Shown: piece after piece, positions 1 through 10,310 of the stretch
How positions within the stretch are numbered: the first letter of the stretch is position 1
How the letters are laid out: every line of letters begins with the position of its first letter
Source: Persicaria tinctoria
Lineage: Eukaryota; Streptophyta; Magnoliopsida; Caryophyllales; Polygonaceae
Assembly: GCA_037127255.1 (NCBI GenBank)
Contig: JBANSL010000004.1
Location: 28,176,467 to 28,240,466, forward strand
DNA: 64,000 nt
Direction of reading: 5' to 3'
Notes under the pieces: generated by a model
What the model saw: only the letters and a program-made list of their open reading frames with translations
Told to the model about the DNA's origin: nothing
Databases searched by the model: none
Made by a program: the position numbers and the translations under genes

Positions 1-2
1 TT

Positions 3-383
3 GTCATCCCTATAGGCATGGTGGACGATGTACCAGTACAGGTAGGTAAGTTCTTTTTCCCTGCTGATTTCTTAGTTATTAATATGGCGGAGGACCCTGC
101 TTGTCCAATTATTCTACGAAGGCCCTTCTTAGCGACGATGTATGCCAACATAAGCGTAAAGAAAGGAGTGCTCACTTTCAACATCAGCGATGAGGTAATT
201 GAGTATTCCTTTAATAAAATTGAAAGGCACATAGTTCCCATGGAAGAGGTCAAGTCAATCTCAGCCCGGTACATCACTTGTGAGCAGCCTAAGGTAAGAA
301 ATATGACCCCCGAGGAGCTGGAAAAGAGGGATATGGAAGCCCAGGTAGAGGAGATCATGGCCATCCTAAACGACGATACATAA
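3..383 (+). pseudogene. Retropepsin C-terminal half plus post-protease linker (copy a)
   Basis: The reading frame is open from the window edge to a stop at 381-383. It covers the C-terminal part of a retropepsin-like aspartic protease, which cleaves the Gag polyprotein of retrotransposons. The signature PCPIILRRPFLAT-like stretch (here PACPIILRRPFLAT) corresponds to the ILGRPFLAT flap-distal motif of copies c-e, with the usual Gly replaced by Arg. The catalytic Asp lies upstream of the window. A family-specific linker with NMTPEELEKRDMEAQ follows. Compared with copies d and e the frame ends early, at the point where the TCGA-rich segment starts. The substitution in the ILGRP motif and the stop make this copy non-functional. 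The family assignment is firm because three other copies align along its whole length. Confidence 0.85.
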
Positions 384-690
384 GATCTACTCGACATCGA
401 CCAAGGTAAGTCGATATCGACTAATTTTTTTCGGATGCCTTGCCAGGATTCAAGTATGCGGTCTATGTCGACCAGAAGTACTCGACATCGAGTACTCTAG
501 TCGACGTCGACCAGAACCCGAGCTCTCCACCGACTGTACCCTCGTCAAGCAATTTACCCGAAGCCGAGCTCTACTCGATGTCGACCAGACTTCCTCCTCG
601 ACTCCTTCCTCCTCGTCAAACAGTCCACCAGACGCAGCACCGTACTCGACATCGAGTGCCTGTACTCGAAGTTAAGTAGATCCCGAGGTC
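384..690 (+). repeat. TCGA-NN-TCGA motif array in former coding linker (copy a)
   Basis: About 300 bases hold repeated paired TCGA half-sites: TCGACATCGA, TCGATATCGA, TCGACGTCGA and TCGATGTCGA variants can be read at roughly 394, 411, 487, 504, 579 and 646. Around 478-497 the motif extends to a 20-base palindrome, AGTACTCGA-CA-TCGAGTACT. In copies d and e the matching segment is open reading frame; here it has several stops. Function unknown. Confidence 0.8.
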
Positions 691-766
691 CCAAAAGCTG
701 ATTTCGCAACGGTAAGCCAACATACGGACATCTCTTCTCCTATTTCAATTAAAGATTTATCTATAC

Positions 767-970
767 ATGGGAGAGGTTTGCCTTGTTATGTGCGATTATG
801 AAGTTGGTGACAAAGTCTATGTCGCCAAATCAAAGGATAATTGGTTTCCCAACAAATTCAACAAGAAAAAGATGAGACCTTTCACGGTGAACAAGATCCA
901 TTCAGGAGGACTACAGCTAATGGACAAGAATGGAGTCATGTTCGAAGCCCAAGCTACATGGGCCCTGTAG
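767..970 (+). pseudogene. GPF/Y-like integrase C-terminal tail module (copy a)
   Basis: A 67-codon frame contains YEVGDKVYVAKSKDNWFP, then NKFNKKKMRPFTVNKI, then LQLMDKNGVMFEAQ. The pattern 'GDKV..., FPxKxxxxMxGPFxVxxI, ...DKNGxxFxxx' is that of the GPF/Y module at the C-terminus of Ty3/gypsy integrases (family knowledge), with Arg in place of the Gly of GPF. The copy lost about 28 bases just before the module relative to copy d, so the ATG used here is only the first ATG of the open frame and is not a reliable start. The module sits directly after the protease linker with no integrase core. In the element it would have been the C-terminal end of the polyprotein. Confidence 0.65.
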
Positions 971-1140
971 ATCCCACCTTGAGCTTAAACGAAGAAAGTC
1001 GGCCTAGCGACTATAAAGTCTATAGCTTGTAAATAGATAATTAGTTTTTGGATTCTTGGACAATGGCTTTTGGTTTTTGGTGTTTGGAAATTATTTTTAA
1101 GTTTTTCTATTGTGGATATTGTCTTTCAAACAAATTTTGC

Positions 1141-1345
1141 AGGCACGAAGAACCGGCAAAGGTACTCTACGTCGAGTAGCCTACTCGACGTCAACCACCC
1201 ATCACGGGGAGAAGAAGTCGTGATCGAGGACGGATCACCCTAGAGGCTTCACATTGCTCGATGTCGAGTAAGCCATAGTCGAAGTCGACCACTCTTACTC
1301 GAAGTCGGCTACTCTTCCTCGACGTCGACCACTTCTTCGCATATT
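1141..1345 (+). repeat. Second TCGA motif array, 3' of the ORF, only in copy a
   Basis: After the tail module copy a has an additional stretch with paired half-sites (for example TCGACGTCAA, TCGATGTCGA, TCGAAGTCGA, TCGACGTCGA). The equivalent position in copies c, d and e (46080-45900, 55790-55980, 62640-62830) has no such motifs, so arrays are gained or lost between copies. Confidence 0.7.
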
Positions 1346-1429
1346 CACCACTCGATTTCTACGATCTGCACACCTGTTTAGTGAGTTTTCTTTCTTTACC
1401 CTTGTTTTTTATACTGTGAGGAGACTGTA

Positions 1430-2605
1430 ATGTTTAAGTGTGGGGTGGGGGAAGGGCTTACTTTGTGCATATTTGACTATATTTAACATTATGTGTGCAT
1501 ATTTAAGGTTTATGTTTCGAATTGCTTATGCATGGCTAATTTGGATTTCATATTTGATTTATGTGCCTATATGCATGTTTTCTAAAGTTTGAAAAATCAG
1601 CCCCATTGAAAATTTTGATAAGTGTCATGGAAGCTTTAATTGAACTCGACGATGCAAAATTGGATTCATTAGAGATATAACATGAAATTGTCTAGTAAAG
1701 GGAAGTCACAATGAAGTGCATATTTTTATGAAACCATGAAAGGAGGTAAATTTGATGTTGCTTTTGACATGCTGCATGATAAGAGGATGAAGGACTTTAT
1801 ATTTTCCATATAATGGTCATATTTTTATATTTCAAGTCATACCTATGCTTATGCATCACAAAAGCCATAATATGCCTTATTTCATATTTGCTCCACATGA
1901 TCAAAATATTACCCATTCTTTACCTTATTTCCTATCCAGGGATTATGTTGAAAAAGGAAAGCTACATTATGGAGATTGTTATATGGTGTTTGTGTTGTTA
2001 TATATCATATTTTGAGTTTGGTAGGATGAATTGAATATTATGGAAAATTTAATGAGTAAAAGAAAATTCGGTCACCTCAAGAGATAAAGGTAGATTGACC
2101 ATGATCGTTGAGATAATAGTTCAACGAGATGGGGCACACGTGTGAGGAGTCCAAATCACTAAGTACACGGGGCCATTCATGACACCCATGTTTTCGACTC
2201 GCGAGAAGACAGTGCTGAAGTTAGAGAGGTAAAATAAATATAATGAAAAAAAAAGCATTGAGCGAATGAGCAAAATGTGAGAAATCAAAGGAAGAAGGAA
2301 TGTGGTATGAAAGTTTGGAAAGTACTCCATTTCCCCGGATCATTCGCACCACATGGCCAAAAATTGCTCACCTTTAGCCTTTTACCAATCTACTCCTTAT
2401 TGAGCTAAATTAAAGTCCTCTTGATTATTAATGCTTTGTCACGAATGAATGTTTTTGCATAACCCTCTTTTTGTGAGTAGATATTGCTTTATATTGCACA
2501 TGCGTGGATTTGTGACACTAGTACCTTTTCGAGGATGGTTATTGATTGCAGGGTTATATGGCAATGAATCTAAGATGTTGAGAGTTTAAATTCTTCCCCT
2601 GTATG
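1430..2605 (+). other. Conserved 3' noncoding region of the TCGA family (copy a, left of the hAT)
   Basis: This noncoding stretch starts with a purine-rich tract (GTGTGGGGTGGGGGAAGGG near 1438). It continues with blocks also present in copies c (minus, 45930-44604), d (55960-57271) and e (62780-63741), such as TCGACGATGCAAAATTGGAT, ACTCGCGAGAAG and CCAATCTACTCCTTATTGAG. No long conserved frame exists in it. It resumes at 6590-6646 after the inserted hAT and ends in the polypurine tract next to the LTR. Confidence 0.75.
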
Positions 2606-3119
2606 TAGGGTTGTGCATCGGCTCAAAGTTGAGCCGAACCGAGCCGAACCGAAACCGAAATTCTCAAAAATCCAAACCGAAAGCCGAACCGAATGTATTA
2701 GGTTCAGCTCGGTTATTTACCGGTTCGGTTTGTGTTCGGTTCGGCTTTAACCGAATTAAACCGAGAGTAATAACTACCAAATTAACAACCCAATCCATAG
2801 TTGCTAATTGCTATGCTGCATTAAATTAACATAAGGCGGCAAAATGGAAAATACATAGACCATAGTTGGATAACAAAATACAAAATCAGTAACCGCAAGT
2901 CCGCAACCTAATTTCCATAATCCCATCTTCAAGAGTTCAAATTAGAATTTAGAAATTCACGAAAGTTACAAAATGAGCTAAGTGCCTATTGCCTAAGTTC
3001 CATAGCAAATCTTGGAGTGCACTGATGTTGGATGACTCCAGCTCCTTCAAGAAGACAATCTCAATTTTTCGAACTCTAAAAAGAAATAAAAGTAATAACA
3101 ATTAGATTTCAGAAAATAC

Positions 3120-3470
3120 AGAACAGAAATGAATTATAGAACTAAACTGAATTTCTAAATTGTAACAACAGATTCTGAATTTCTAAATTGTAACAAAAAT
3201 CATATTCTGAATTTATGAATTCTAAACTGAATTTCTAAATTGTAACAACAGATTCTGAAATTCTAAACTGTAACAAAAATCAGATTCTGAATTTCTGAAT
3301 TCTAAACTGAATTTCTAAATGTTAACAAAAATCAGATTCTGAATTTCTATACCAACAGATTCTGAATTATAGAACAGAAGTTACAGAACTGAATTTCTGT
3401 AACAACAGAACTCAATTTCTAAAAAAAACAGAACTCAATCAGATGCCATAAAAAACAGAACTCAGTTAGA
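3120..3470. repeat. Degenerate ~82-bp tandem repeat behind the transposase gene
   Basis: An A/T-rich segment repeats units built from CTGAATTTCTAAATTGTAAC and CAGATTCTGAATTTC-like pieces. The clearest two units start at about 3147 and 3228, and decayed copies reach 3470. It lies just 3' of the transposase stop inside the hAT, in what could be a 3' intron or untranslated region. A possible splice acceptor is at about 3075 on the minus strand. Confidence 0.6.
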
Positions 3471-3472
3471 TT

Positions 3473-5545
3473 CTAAAAAAAATAGAACTCAAATTCTAAA
3501 AAAATAGATTCTGAACTCACCTTATAACCCAATGAGCTTCTGTATTGATCAAGAGTACGCCCACCGGTGCTGAAGGCCGATTCTGATGCAACTGATGTGA
3601 CTGGAATGGCTAATACATCGCGAGCCAATCGTGCCATGATTGGAAATCTATGTGGATTCAATTTCCACCAAATCAAGACATCTTCACATTCATTGGAACG
3701 AACTCGTAGCTCATGGAAGTATCTATCAAATTCACTTGCGTACACTGCCCCATCAGATTCATCTAGCTTTTCTAATCGGGAATCAAGGTTTTTCAAGATA
3801 TTTGAAGCTGAGCTTTTTGAAGAGATCTCACTGCTTTGCTTTTTCCCAGTAGCAACATCCGATGATGGAAGAGAGTAAATGCCCCGATACTCCATAAACA
3901 AACTTTTTGCAACACTCTTCATTTTATTGGCCAACTTTTTCCCTTCCTCTTCACCATATAGGTCTAGCAATTGCAATCTTAATCCATCAAACTTTCTCTT
4001 TGGATCTAGAATGATGCCAACAAACATGAACGCATTCATCTTACCAACATCCCCCCAATACTTGTCACACTTCTCTTTCATTTTTAGAGCCATTTCTCTC
4101 AAAATTGGATCACTACTCAGTATCCTCTCATTGAGTGTAACAATAATTCGAGCAATGAAAAAGAACACATTACTCACCGTCACATAAGAGGTTCCAGACA
4201 TGGAATTTGTGAATTCATAAAAAACTTCTAAGAATTCTCTCATCTTCTCAACCTTATTCCACTCTTCTGTTGTGATGCGTCCTATCAACACACCATCAGA
4301 ATCTCTTGGAATATCCACTCTACCAAACACATGCTTATGTTTAAGAGCAACATCAAGCATCATATAGGTTGAGTTCCATCTAGTAGGACAATCCAAAATA
4401 AGAGAAGACTTACACTCAACTCCCACCTTATCAGCTTCTTGTCTAAACATTCGCAATCTTTGAGTAGAGCCCTTGATATGCTTCACAAATTTCCTCACCT
4501 TCTGAATGCACTTCTCATGAACCTTCAATCCATCTTGGACAATCAAATTGACAATGTGAGCGGTGCATCTCATTTGGATATACACTGCCTCATGAACAAA
4601 GAACTTCTCAAGCAAACCCCAAGGCCTAAGACAATCTTCAACCCCTCTAGCAATATCTTCACCATTGTGAATACTAATTGGACAAAAATTCAGAATTCTT
4701 TTTTGCAACTTCCAATCATTATCAATGAAATGAGCAGTCAAAGTCATATAATTAACCGACTGATTAGATGTCCATGTATTAGTGGTAAAACAAGCCCTCT
4801 GACAGTTTTTCAGTAGATAATCTGTCAACTTCTTCTTTTCATCTTCATATATTCCAAAGCAATCACGAGTTACAGTAGTACGAGAAGGTAGCTTAAATTC
4901 AGGCTGAATGGATGCAATAAAATCCCTAAATTCTATATCCTCCACAAATTTGAATGGTGACTCACTATTGATTATAACTCTCCTCAATTTTCTTCTACCA
5001 ACACTTTGATCTAGCACCCAAGACCTCATTTTGCAACTTCCAACATCATCAAGTTTATCTAAAACAAGTTTAGATTGAGTACCTTTCGACTGGTTCTTCG
5101 GATTCATTTTACACATCCTCACACCATCATAATGACTACTAAGGTTTCCCGTTCCATTCTTGACCGGATCAGCTGCAAAGGTTTTGCCGCAGTAAATGCA
5201 TTCAGCCCGTATAAACCCACTGTTGTCCTTGTAAGACTTGTACTGTGACAAGAAATCGGCTCGTTTTTTTGACTGCTTGATATAAGTCCTCACCTCTTTG
5301 TCATCCCCTTTTGCTTCACTTTCTACAAAGAGACGAGGGTCCTCCGTGTCTAATGGATTATCTTCATCTTCCTCATTGTATTCAGGCTCCGAACCCAAGT
5401 AATTTTCTGAAGCATGAGAGCGCAATTCTATTGATTCTGGCTGATCGGGTGGTTGATCCGTACTATGACCAGATTTCTCAATCTCAGTTATCTCATCACT
5501 TCTTCTGGCAGGCATTCTCCGCTTTTTGGATTGGGAGCTCGACAT
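3473..5545 (-). CDS. hAT transposase, open frame but catalytic residues missing
   Basis: The 690-residue frame has the domain order of Ac-like transposases. There is an acidic N-terminus (about 1-95), a BED zinc finger with C116-x2-C119 and H138/C145, an RNase H-like core, and a C-terminal dimerisation domain at about 600-675 (DVLIWWKLNPHRFP, ARDVLAIPVTSVASESAFS, GGRTLDQYRSSL). The core starts with TTNTWTS (254-260), where the family has TTDxWTS, so the first catalytic Asp is Asn256. The usual VDNASAN block with the second Asp is absent: WGLLEKFFV (309-317) runs straight into HEAVYIQMRC, about 30 residues short. Glu655 of ASESAFS remains. The start is the first ATG of the frame. The last 15 residues after GYK look like intron read-through, because a splice-donor-like GTGAGT follows that codon. 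The protein could still bind DNA, but cleavage is unlikely. Confidence 0.85.
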   Translation of the reverse strand: MSSSQSKKRRMPARRSDEITEIEKSGHSTDQPPDQPESIELRSHASENYLGSEPEYNEEDEDNPLDTEDPRLFVESEAKGDDKEVRTYIKQSKKRADFLSQYKSYKDNSGFIRAECIYCGKTFAADPVKNGTGNLSSHYDGVRMCKMNPKNQSKGTQSKLVLDKLDDVGSCKMRSWVLDQSVGRRKLRRVIINSESPFKFVEDIEFRDFIASIQPEFKLPSRTTVTRDCFGIYEDEKKKLTDYLLKNCQRACFTTNTWTSNQSVNYMTLTAHFIDNDWKLQKRILNFCPISIHNGEDIARGVEDCLRPWGLLEKFFVHEAVYIQMRCTAHIVNLIVQDGLKVHEKCIQKVRKFVKHIKGSTQRLRMFRQEADKVGVECKSSLILDCPTRWNSTYMMLDVALKHKHVFGRVDIPRDSDGVLIGRITTEEWNKVEKMREFLEVFYEFTNSMSGTSYVTVSNVFFFIARIIVTLNERILSSDPILREMALKMKEKCDKYWGDVGKMNAFMFVGIILDPKRKFDGLRLQLLDLYGEEEGKKLANKMKSVAKSLFMEYRGIYSLPSSDVATGKKQSSEISSKSSASNILKNLDSRLEKLDESDGAVYASEFDRYFHELRVRSNECEDVLIWWKLNPHRFPIMARLARDVLAIPVTSVASESAFSTGGRTLDQYRSSLGYKVSSESIFLEFEFYFF

Positions 5546-6260
5546 CTATATGACAAAAAACTAACTCAATGATTAATAATATTCCATATATACAAACACT
5601 CAAATAGTAACATAGATTAAATGGTCAATATACATTTTGCAATAAGAACTTACATTGCTTGAAAGTCTATCCGTGGTTCCAACTTCCAAACTTCCAATTT
5701 CGAACTTCAGCTTCAATAAATTACTTGTCTACAACCTGAAAGGAGAGGATAAATCTTTGATATCAATTCATCATTCAAGTGATTTCAAAGCATTTCAACA
5801 CAAACCTAAGACAAATTGGAGATGTCGAGACTAGACAAATTTCAACACAGACCTAAGACCTTACCAACACTTTGATGCAAAAAAACAGATTGAAGATGTC
5901 GACTGTCGAGACTGGATAGATTTCAATACAAGATGAGTAGATGCCATTTTTGTCTTTGGGGAAGTTAAAAAGCAGATTCAAGCAACTAGCAAGCCATACC
6001 TTACGGTGGAGAATGGAGATCGAAGTGAGAACTGGAGACTGGACTGGAGAGTGGAGATGCCGACTGGAGAGGGACGAGCAGCCTCACTGCCTCAGCCACA
6101 CCGAACTGCCGGAGGGGAGGCGAGCAAGGTCGCCAGACCGCCGGAGGGTAGACGAGACGAGCGGGATTGCAGATTTGCAGGGCGGCATGAGGAACTGAGG
6201 GTCGCGGCTCGAGCGTCGCCTAGGGTTTCGATTTGGGATTGTTAGGATTTTGAAAAATGA
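5546..6260 (-). promoter_or_regulatory. Leader and probable promoter region of the hAT transposase
   Basis: Between the transposase ATG and the right subterminal repeats there are about 700 bases without a minus-strand frame of note. On the minus strand, an AAACCCTAGGCGACG-like stretch near 6230 looks like a plant transcript leader, and pyrimidine-rich segments could be 5' introns. Small plus-strand frames at 5941-6245 cross the G/C-rich part and have no recognisable product. Confidence 0.35.
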
Positions 6261-6646
6261 ATACTGAGTAGAGACGTAAAGTAAGTGAGTAACCTGTAGA
6301 CAATATTAGTATACATAATTAATCTTTATGTGATAAAACATTAAAACAATTTATAAGTTTTATAAAAAATTAAAATTATAATCCTTTGATTCCTTTCATA
6401 AGTCATAGTTTCATATCCATAAAAAAAAAATCGGTTAACACAAACCGAACACAAACCGAACCGAAACCGAAAAATTGGGAATTCTAGAACCGAAAGCCGA
6501 ACCAAAAAATATCGGTTAGGTTAGGTTCGGCTCGGTTTCTGTTGGTTCGGCCCAAAAATTCGGTTTGGGACGAATCATGCACAGCCCTACCTGTATGACC
6601 ATTAAAAGTATTGCTTCATGACAAGCAAGATTAAGTATGGGGTGTT

Positions 6647-8433
6647 TTGATGTGAGCCTAAATTGCCATGTTTTACACTTAGTTTTATATCGATTTCTGC
6701 ATGCATTTCATATATTTGGGTTAGAATAATACAGAATCTGTGTAGTTTATGTTTATTTGCAATATATGGAGGTCTACAGAATTTTTATTATATTTCGCAA
6801 AAATCGGACGCACTTTGGAGCTTAAAGGAAACTAATGAAGAAGCTAAGGATGGTGCAGCTAGAGAAAACGCCATTTTTCACCATTCATCATTCTGAATCA
6901 AGTTCTGGTGTCTTCATGAGGGTTGTAGCCCTTGAGAATAGATTTCCAACGCATACTCATATGCATCAATCGGACGAACGAGGACTCGGGAAAGTGCGTT
7001 TCAAGAACAGAGTAGAATGCTAAGAGTTGACAATTCTACTCGACGTCGGACACATCTAGTCAAAGTCGAGTACTCCCGAGCCCAGAATTTCACACGGAGT
7101 CGAGCAGACCACTCAAGGACCCCAGAGCTCCTCGACGTCGAGTACACCCGTCGAGTCCAGATGATGCCCGAGCTCGAGTGCAACCCAGGAGAAAAATTCT
7201 GGTCGAAGTCGAGTACAATCCAGACGAGTTCGAGTCCGAGATCGAGTTGTGCCAAGAGGATAGAATTGCTTGCAAGAGAAGATTTGTGGAATTCTATCCA
7301 TCCACATCAAGATCTATCAAGTCTAAGAGGGATTTATCCACATTAGTCCTAGTTTCCTTATAGACTTATTTCCTTTATCATTTAAGTTTTATCTTGTGTT
7401 TTTAGATGGAAAGTTTTAGATATAGATTGATTTTCAATCTAAGATTAGCTAGGAGGAACACTATAAATAAAGCCCTAGGGGATGGGTTTTATTCATTCAA
7501 TTTCATACACACAATTAGTTACATAGAGGTAGGAGAGAGAGAGCTTGTGGCCGAGTGGAGCAAGAGAGGCGAGAGCGGATTTCGCTTTATTCGGTTGTAA
7601 GTTTTTGAGTTTATTTAATGCAATTTAGTTTCTTGAAGTCATTGATGTGTTTATTCATGATGAGAAGCGAGTAGTCACCCAACTTCTAGGGTCGGTGTGA
7701 GCCCGACGGTAGCTATGTAAGGTGATGCGATAAAGGTACATTCTTTTGATGCGATTTCATCTTCTATCCCTATGAGCATGATTCTTTTGCGAAAGTTGAA
7801 GGTGGTCATTGTTTGTGTTATTAAAGCGAAAGTGATCTTATTTTAACTTGGATTAATTATGTGAAAACGGGTTAGTAACAATTAGGGTTTATGTGAAAGC
7901 CTCTATCTTCCTATTTGTTAATAACGAAAGTTATTTGATGAAAAGGCATAATCTTTTCTACCTTTATGCATTATTTTATATGGTTATCGTTGTGGCGTTG
8001 TAACCCCGATTCTAGGAGCTTTTAGTTTGTTGAATTTCCCACAATTTTCGTGTTGCTTCTGTTTGATTTTTGTCATTGCAAAGGTCACTTTTTTACACTA
8101 AAGTGCACTCGGCATCGCCTGAATTCTACTCTACGTCGAGTAGGTCTAGTCGTCGTCGAGTACCTTGTTCTACTCGACTTGCTTCGTTTTCGTTTCTATT
8201 GCTTTCTGTTTTGTAGTTAGTCGATGGTTTGGTCGAGATCGAGTACCCTACTAGATATTGAGTACTCTTCTGGTCGAGTTCGTGCTGATTTAAGGAACGG
8301 AAAAGGCGGGCGCTAACACGCTTCCTCGTGGATCGATCCTGACTGCCTTCTACTACAATAGGAGGAAGTCTTGTATTTATTTGCTGAGACAGGGAGTGAG
8401 TTTGCTTTTATATTTATTTATATTTCATACTTG
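6647..8433 (+). repeat. 3' LTR of TCGA-family copy a (3' end truncated)
   Basis: The LTR follows the tract AAGTATGGGGTGTT and begins near 6647 with a variant of TGTTGTGAGCC. It shares U3 sequence with copies b and c (for example CGCACTTTGGAGCTTAAAGG) and contains several TCGA-NN-TCGA sites between 7035 and 8270. It ends at about 8433, some 15 bases before the expected CTTACAACA terminus, where copia sequence starts. Right boundary by homology break, plus or minus a few bases. Confidence 0.8.
7461..7472 (+). promoter_or_regulatory. LTR TATA box (copy a)
   Basis: CTATAAATAAAG directly precedes GCCCTAGGGGATGG. The same block is found in the LTRs of copy c (43601-43612 and 50566-50577, minus) and, as CTGTAAATAAAG, of copies d/e (58306-58317), at comparable depth in the LTR. 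This fits the retrotransposon promoter. Confidence 0.6.
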
Positions 8434-9953
8434 ACACATCCTTCTCCAATAACACATACCCAACGTGCTTTAATGAGGCAAATGATAAGGGTGAGTGGAA
8501 AGCTGTAATGGAGGAAGAGATGAGGTCCATTCAAAAGAATGAAACATGGAAGTTTATGGATCTTCCTCAAGGGAATAATGTGATTAGCTTGAAGTGGATA
8601 TTCAGAACAAAGTAGAACACTCATGGAAGCATTCAAAAATATATGGCGCAACTTATGGTTGAAGGTTAGGCTCAACAAGAAGGGTTAGATTTTGAAGAGA
8701 CTTTCTCACCGGTGGTAAGATTTGAAATTGTGAGAGTTGTGGTTGCACTAATTGCTCAATAAAAATTGCCAATGTTTCAACGTGATGTCAAGTTAGCATT
8801 TCTCAATGGAGAACTACAAGATGAGGTATTTGTCAACCTCAAGGCTTTGTCAAAGATGAAGAAGAGAGAAAAGTGTACAAGTTGCAGAAGGCTCTCTACT
8901 TTTTGCAATGGGCTCCTCGAGCATGGTATGGCAAGATAGATGCATTCTTCCTTCAAAATGAGTTTGAAAGAAGTGAGGATGAACCAACTCTATATGTCAA
9001 AAGGAAAGGTATGCAAGAGTTTATTGTAGTATGTTTGTATGTTGATGACATTATCTACTTCATCTCTTCACAAGCACTACTATATGAATTCAAGTTCTAC
9101 ATGATGAAGGAATTTGATATGACAGACTTGGAAATTCTATAATATTTATTGGGTTTGGAAGTAAAGTAGAGAAATAGTGATATCTTTGTATGTCAGGAAC
9201 AATATGCAAAAGATTTCCTAAAGAAGATTCACATGGAAAGTTGTGAGGTTGAAAAAACACCAATGAACACCAATGAGAAGATAAAGAGAGGGGATGACAC
9301 AAAAAAAGCTAATAAGAAGATATTCAGAAGCTTGGCAGGAGGCTTGAACTACCTCACACGCACAAAACCAGACATTGCTTATTTAGTGAGTGTGGTGTCA
9401 AGATAAATGAATAGCCCAACCAAGCAACACATTGGAGCTGCAAAGAGAATACTCATATATGTAGCCGGAACAGTCAGGCATGGAATCTGGTATAAGAGAG
9501 TCGAATATTTCAAACTGAAGGGTCATACTGATAGTGAATGCATTGATCACAGGAAAAGTACCTTTGGCTCAGTCTTTTGATCTTGGCTCTGGAGCAATCA
9601 CCTGGAGCTCAAAGAAGTAGGATACAGTGTCATTATCTTCTTTTGAAGTATAGTAAGTTGCGGCATGATCAAATGTAAGAAAAGCATTATGGCTAAAGAA
9701 GTTGTTGAAAGATTTGGGTGGTGGACAAGAAGAATCTACCGAGTTATGGTGTCACAACAAGAATCCAATATTCCATGCTAGAGCCAAGCACATTGATGTT
9801 CCACATCATTTCATCAGAGAGAGCGCTGTTAGAGAAAATTATTCTAAAGTTATGTGGAACAAATGATCAAGATGTAGATCTGTTCACAAAAGCATTGAGT
9901 GCAACAAAGCGTCAATTCTTTTTAAAGAAGATTGGAATGCGAGAGTTTGAATA
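8434..9953 (+). pseudogene. Ty1/copia reverse transcriptase-RNase H remnant
   Basis: Translation in the plus frames gives the C-terminal pol of a copia element with many stops and shifts. Recognisable pieces are EWKAVMEEEM near 8492, EETFSPVVRFEIVRVV near 8695, the RT core LYVDDIIYF near 9038 (YVDD catalytic box), LAGGLNYLTRTKPDIAY near 9333, and the RNase H end HFIRE-like and DLFTKALS near 9875. Gag, protease and integrase are not present, because the left end abuts the LTR of copy a. It differs clearly from copia A and B (no SIRE-like signature), so it is a third copia lineage. Non-functional and old. Confidence 0.85.
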
Positions 9954-9961
9954 AAAGGAGG

Positions 9962-10310
9962 TGTCATGTGCATGAATGAATGAAATTGTCTTACTTTAGG
10001 ATTATGGTTAATTTTTAACAATTCAATTAAGCATATGAGTTTGAGGTTCCACATTTTCACAGGTTTGATGTTAGATATTAATAGTCTAAGAATTTTCTAT
10101 TTAAGTGATGTATTAGTTTCATTTGAAAAGAAGAATAAGAAAAGCCAACAAAGCCAACACACTATAGAAAACAATTCTTAAACAATTTGCAATTTACAAA
10201 ATCAATTAATTTCAATTCACAATTTAGTAATGAACAAAATCATTCAATTAGACGATTACAATTATTGAAACTAACTCTATTAAACTCTAGTACTCGATTT
10301 CTCAAAGCTT
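9962..10310 (+). repeat. Probable 3' LTR of the copia remnant
   Basis: Immediately after the RNase H end comes the polypurine tract AAAAGGAGG and then TGTCATGTGCATG, a usual copia LTR start. The following sequence is A/T-rich and noncoding. The far end is not defined by a second copy; about 10310 is a guess. Confidence 0.5.

Larger units (their letters stand above)
2606..6589 (-). mobile_element. Complete hAT (Ac-like) DNA transposon, 3984 bp
   Basis: The ends are inverted repeats: TAGGGTTGTGCAT at the left and TAGGGCTGTGCAT as the reverse complement of the right (12 of 13 match). They are flanked by an exact 8-bp target duplication CCTGTATG at 2598-2605 and 6590-6597, the length expected of hAT elements. 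Both subterminal regions carry many copies of AACCGA/TCGGTT in opposite orientation (2630-2765 and 6430-6565), typical of plant hAT transposase-binding regions. The element sits in the conserved 3' noncoding region of copy a, so it is the younger of the two. One transposase gene fills the middle on the minus strand. Confidence 0.95.
1..8433 (+). mobile_element. TCGA-family Ty3/gypsy element, copy a (3' half)
   Basis: This is the 3' half of a gypsy-type element that runs in from the left window edge: retropepsin C-terminus, TCGA-rich linker, GPF/Y-like tail, a long noncoding 3' region and a 3' LTR. The same order is seen in copies c, d and e. The element is split at 2606-6589 by a hAT transposon. 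The LTR loses its last bases at about 8433, where unrelated copia sequence begins. RT, RNase H and integrase core are not found between protease and tail. Its TCGA-NN-TCGA motifs mostly have CG, CA, TG or AG in the middle, unlike copies c-e, where TC or GA is usual. Confidence 0.85.

Noticed and set aside
3567..4816. Plus-strand frames of 70-125 codons
   Set aside because: They are antisense shadows of the transposase gene.
5941..6245. Overlapping plus-strand frames in a G/C-rich patch of the hAT
   Set aside because: They lie antisense to the transposase leader, have no motif, and the minus strand has leader-like sequence; treated as chance.
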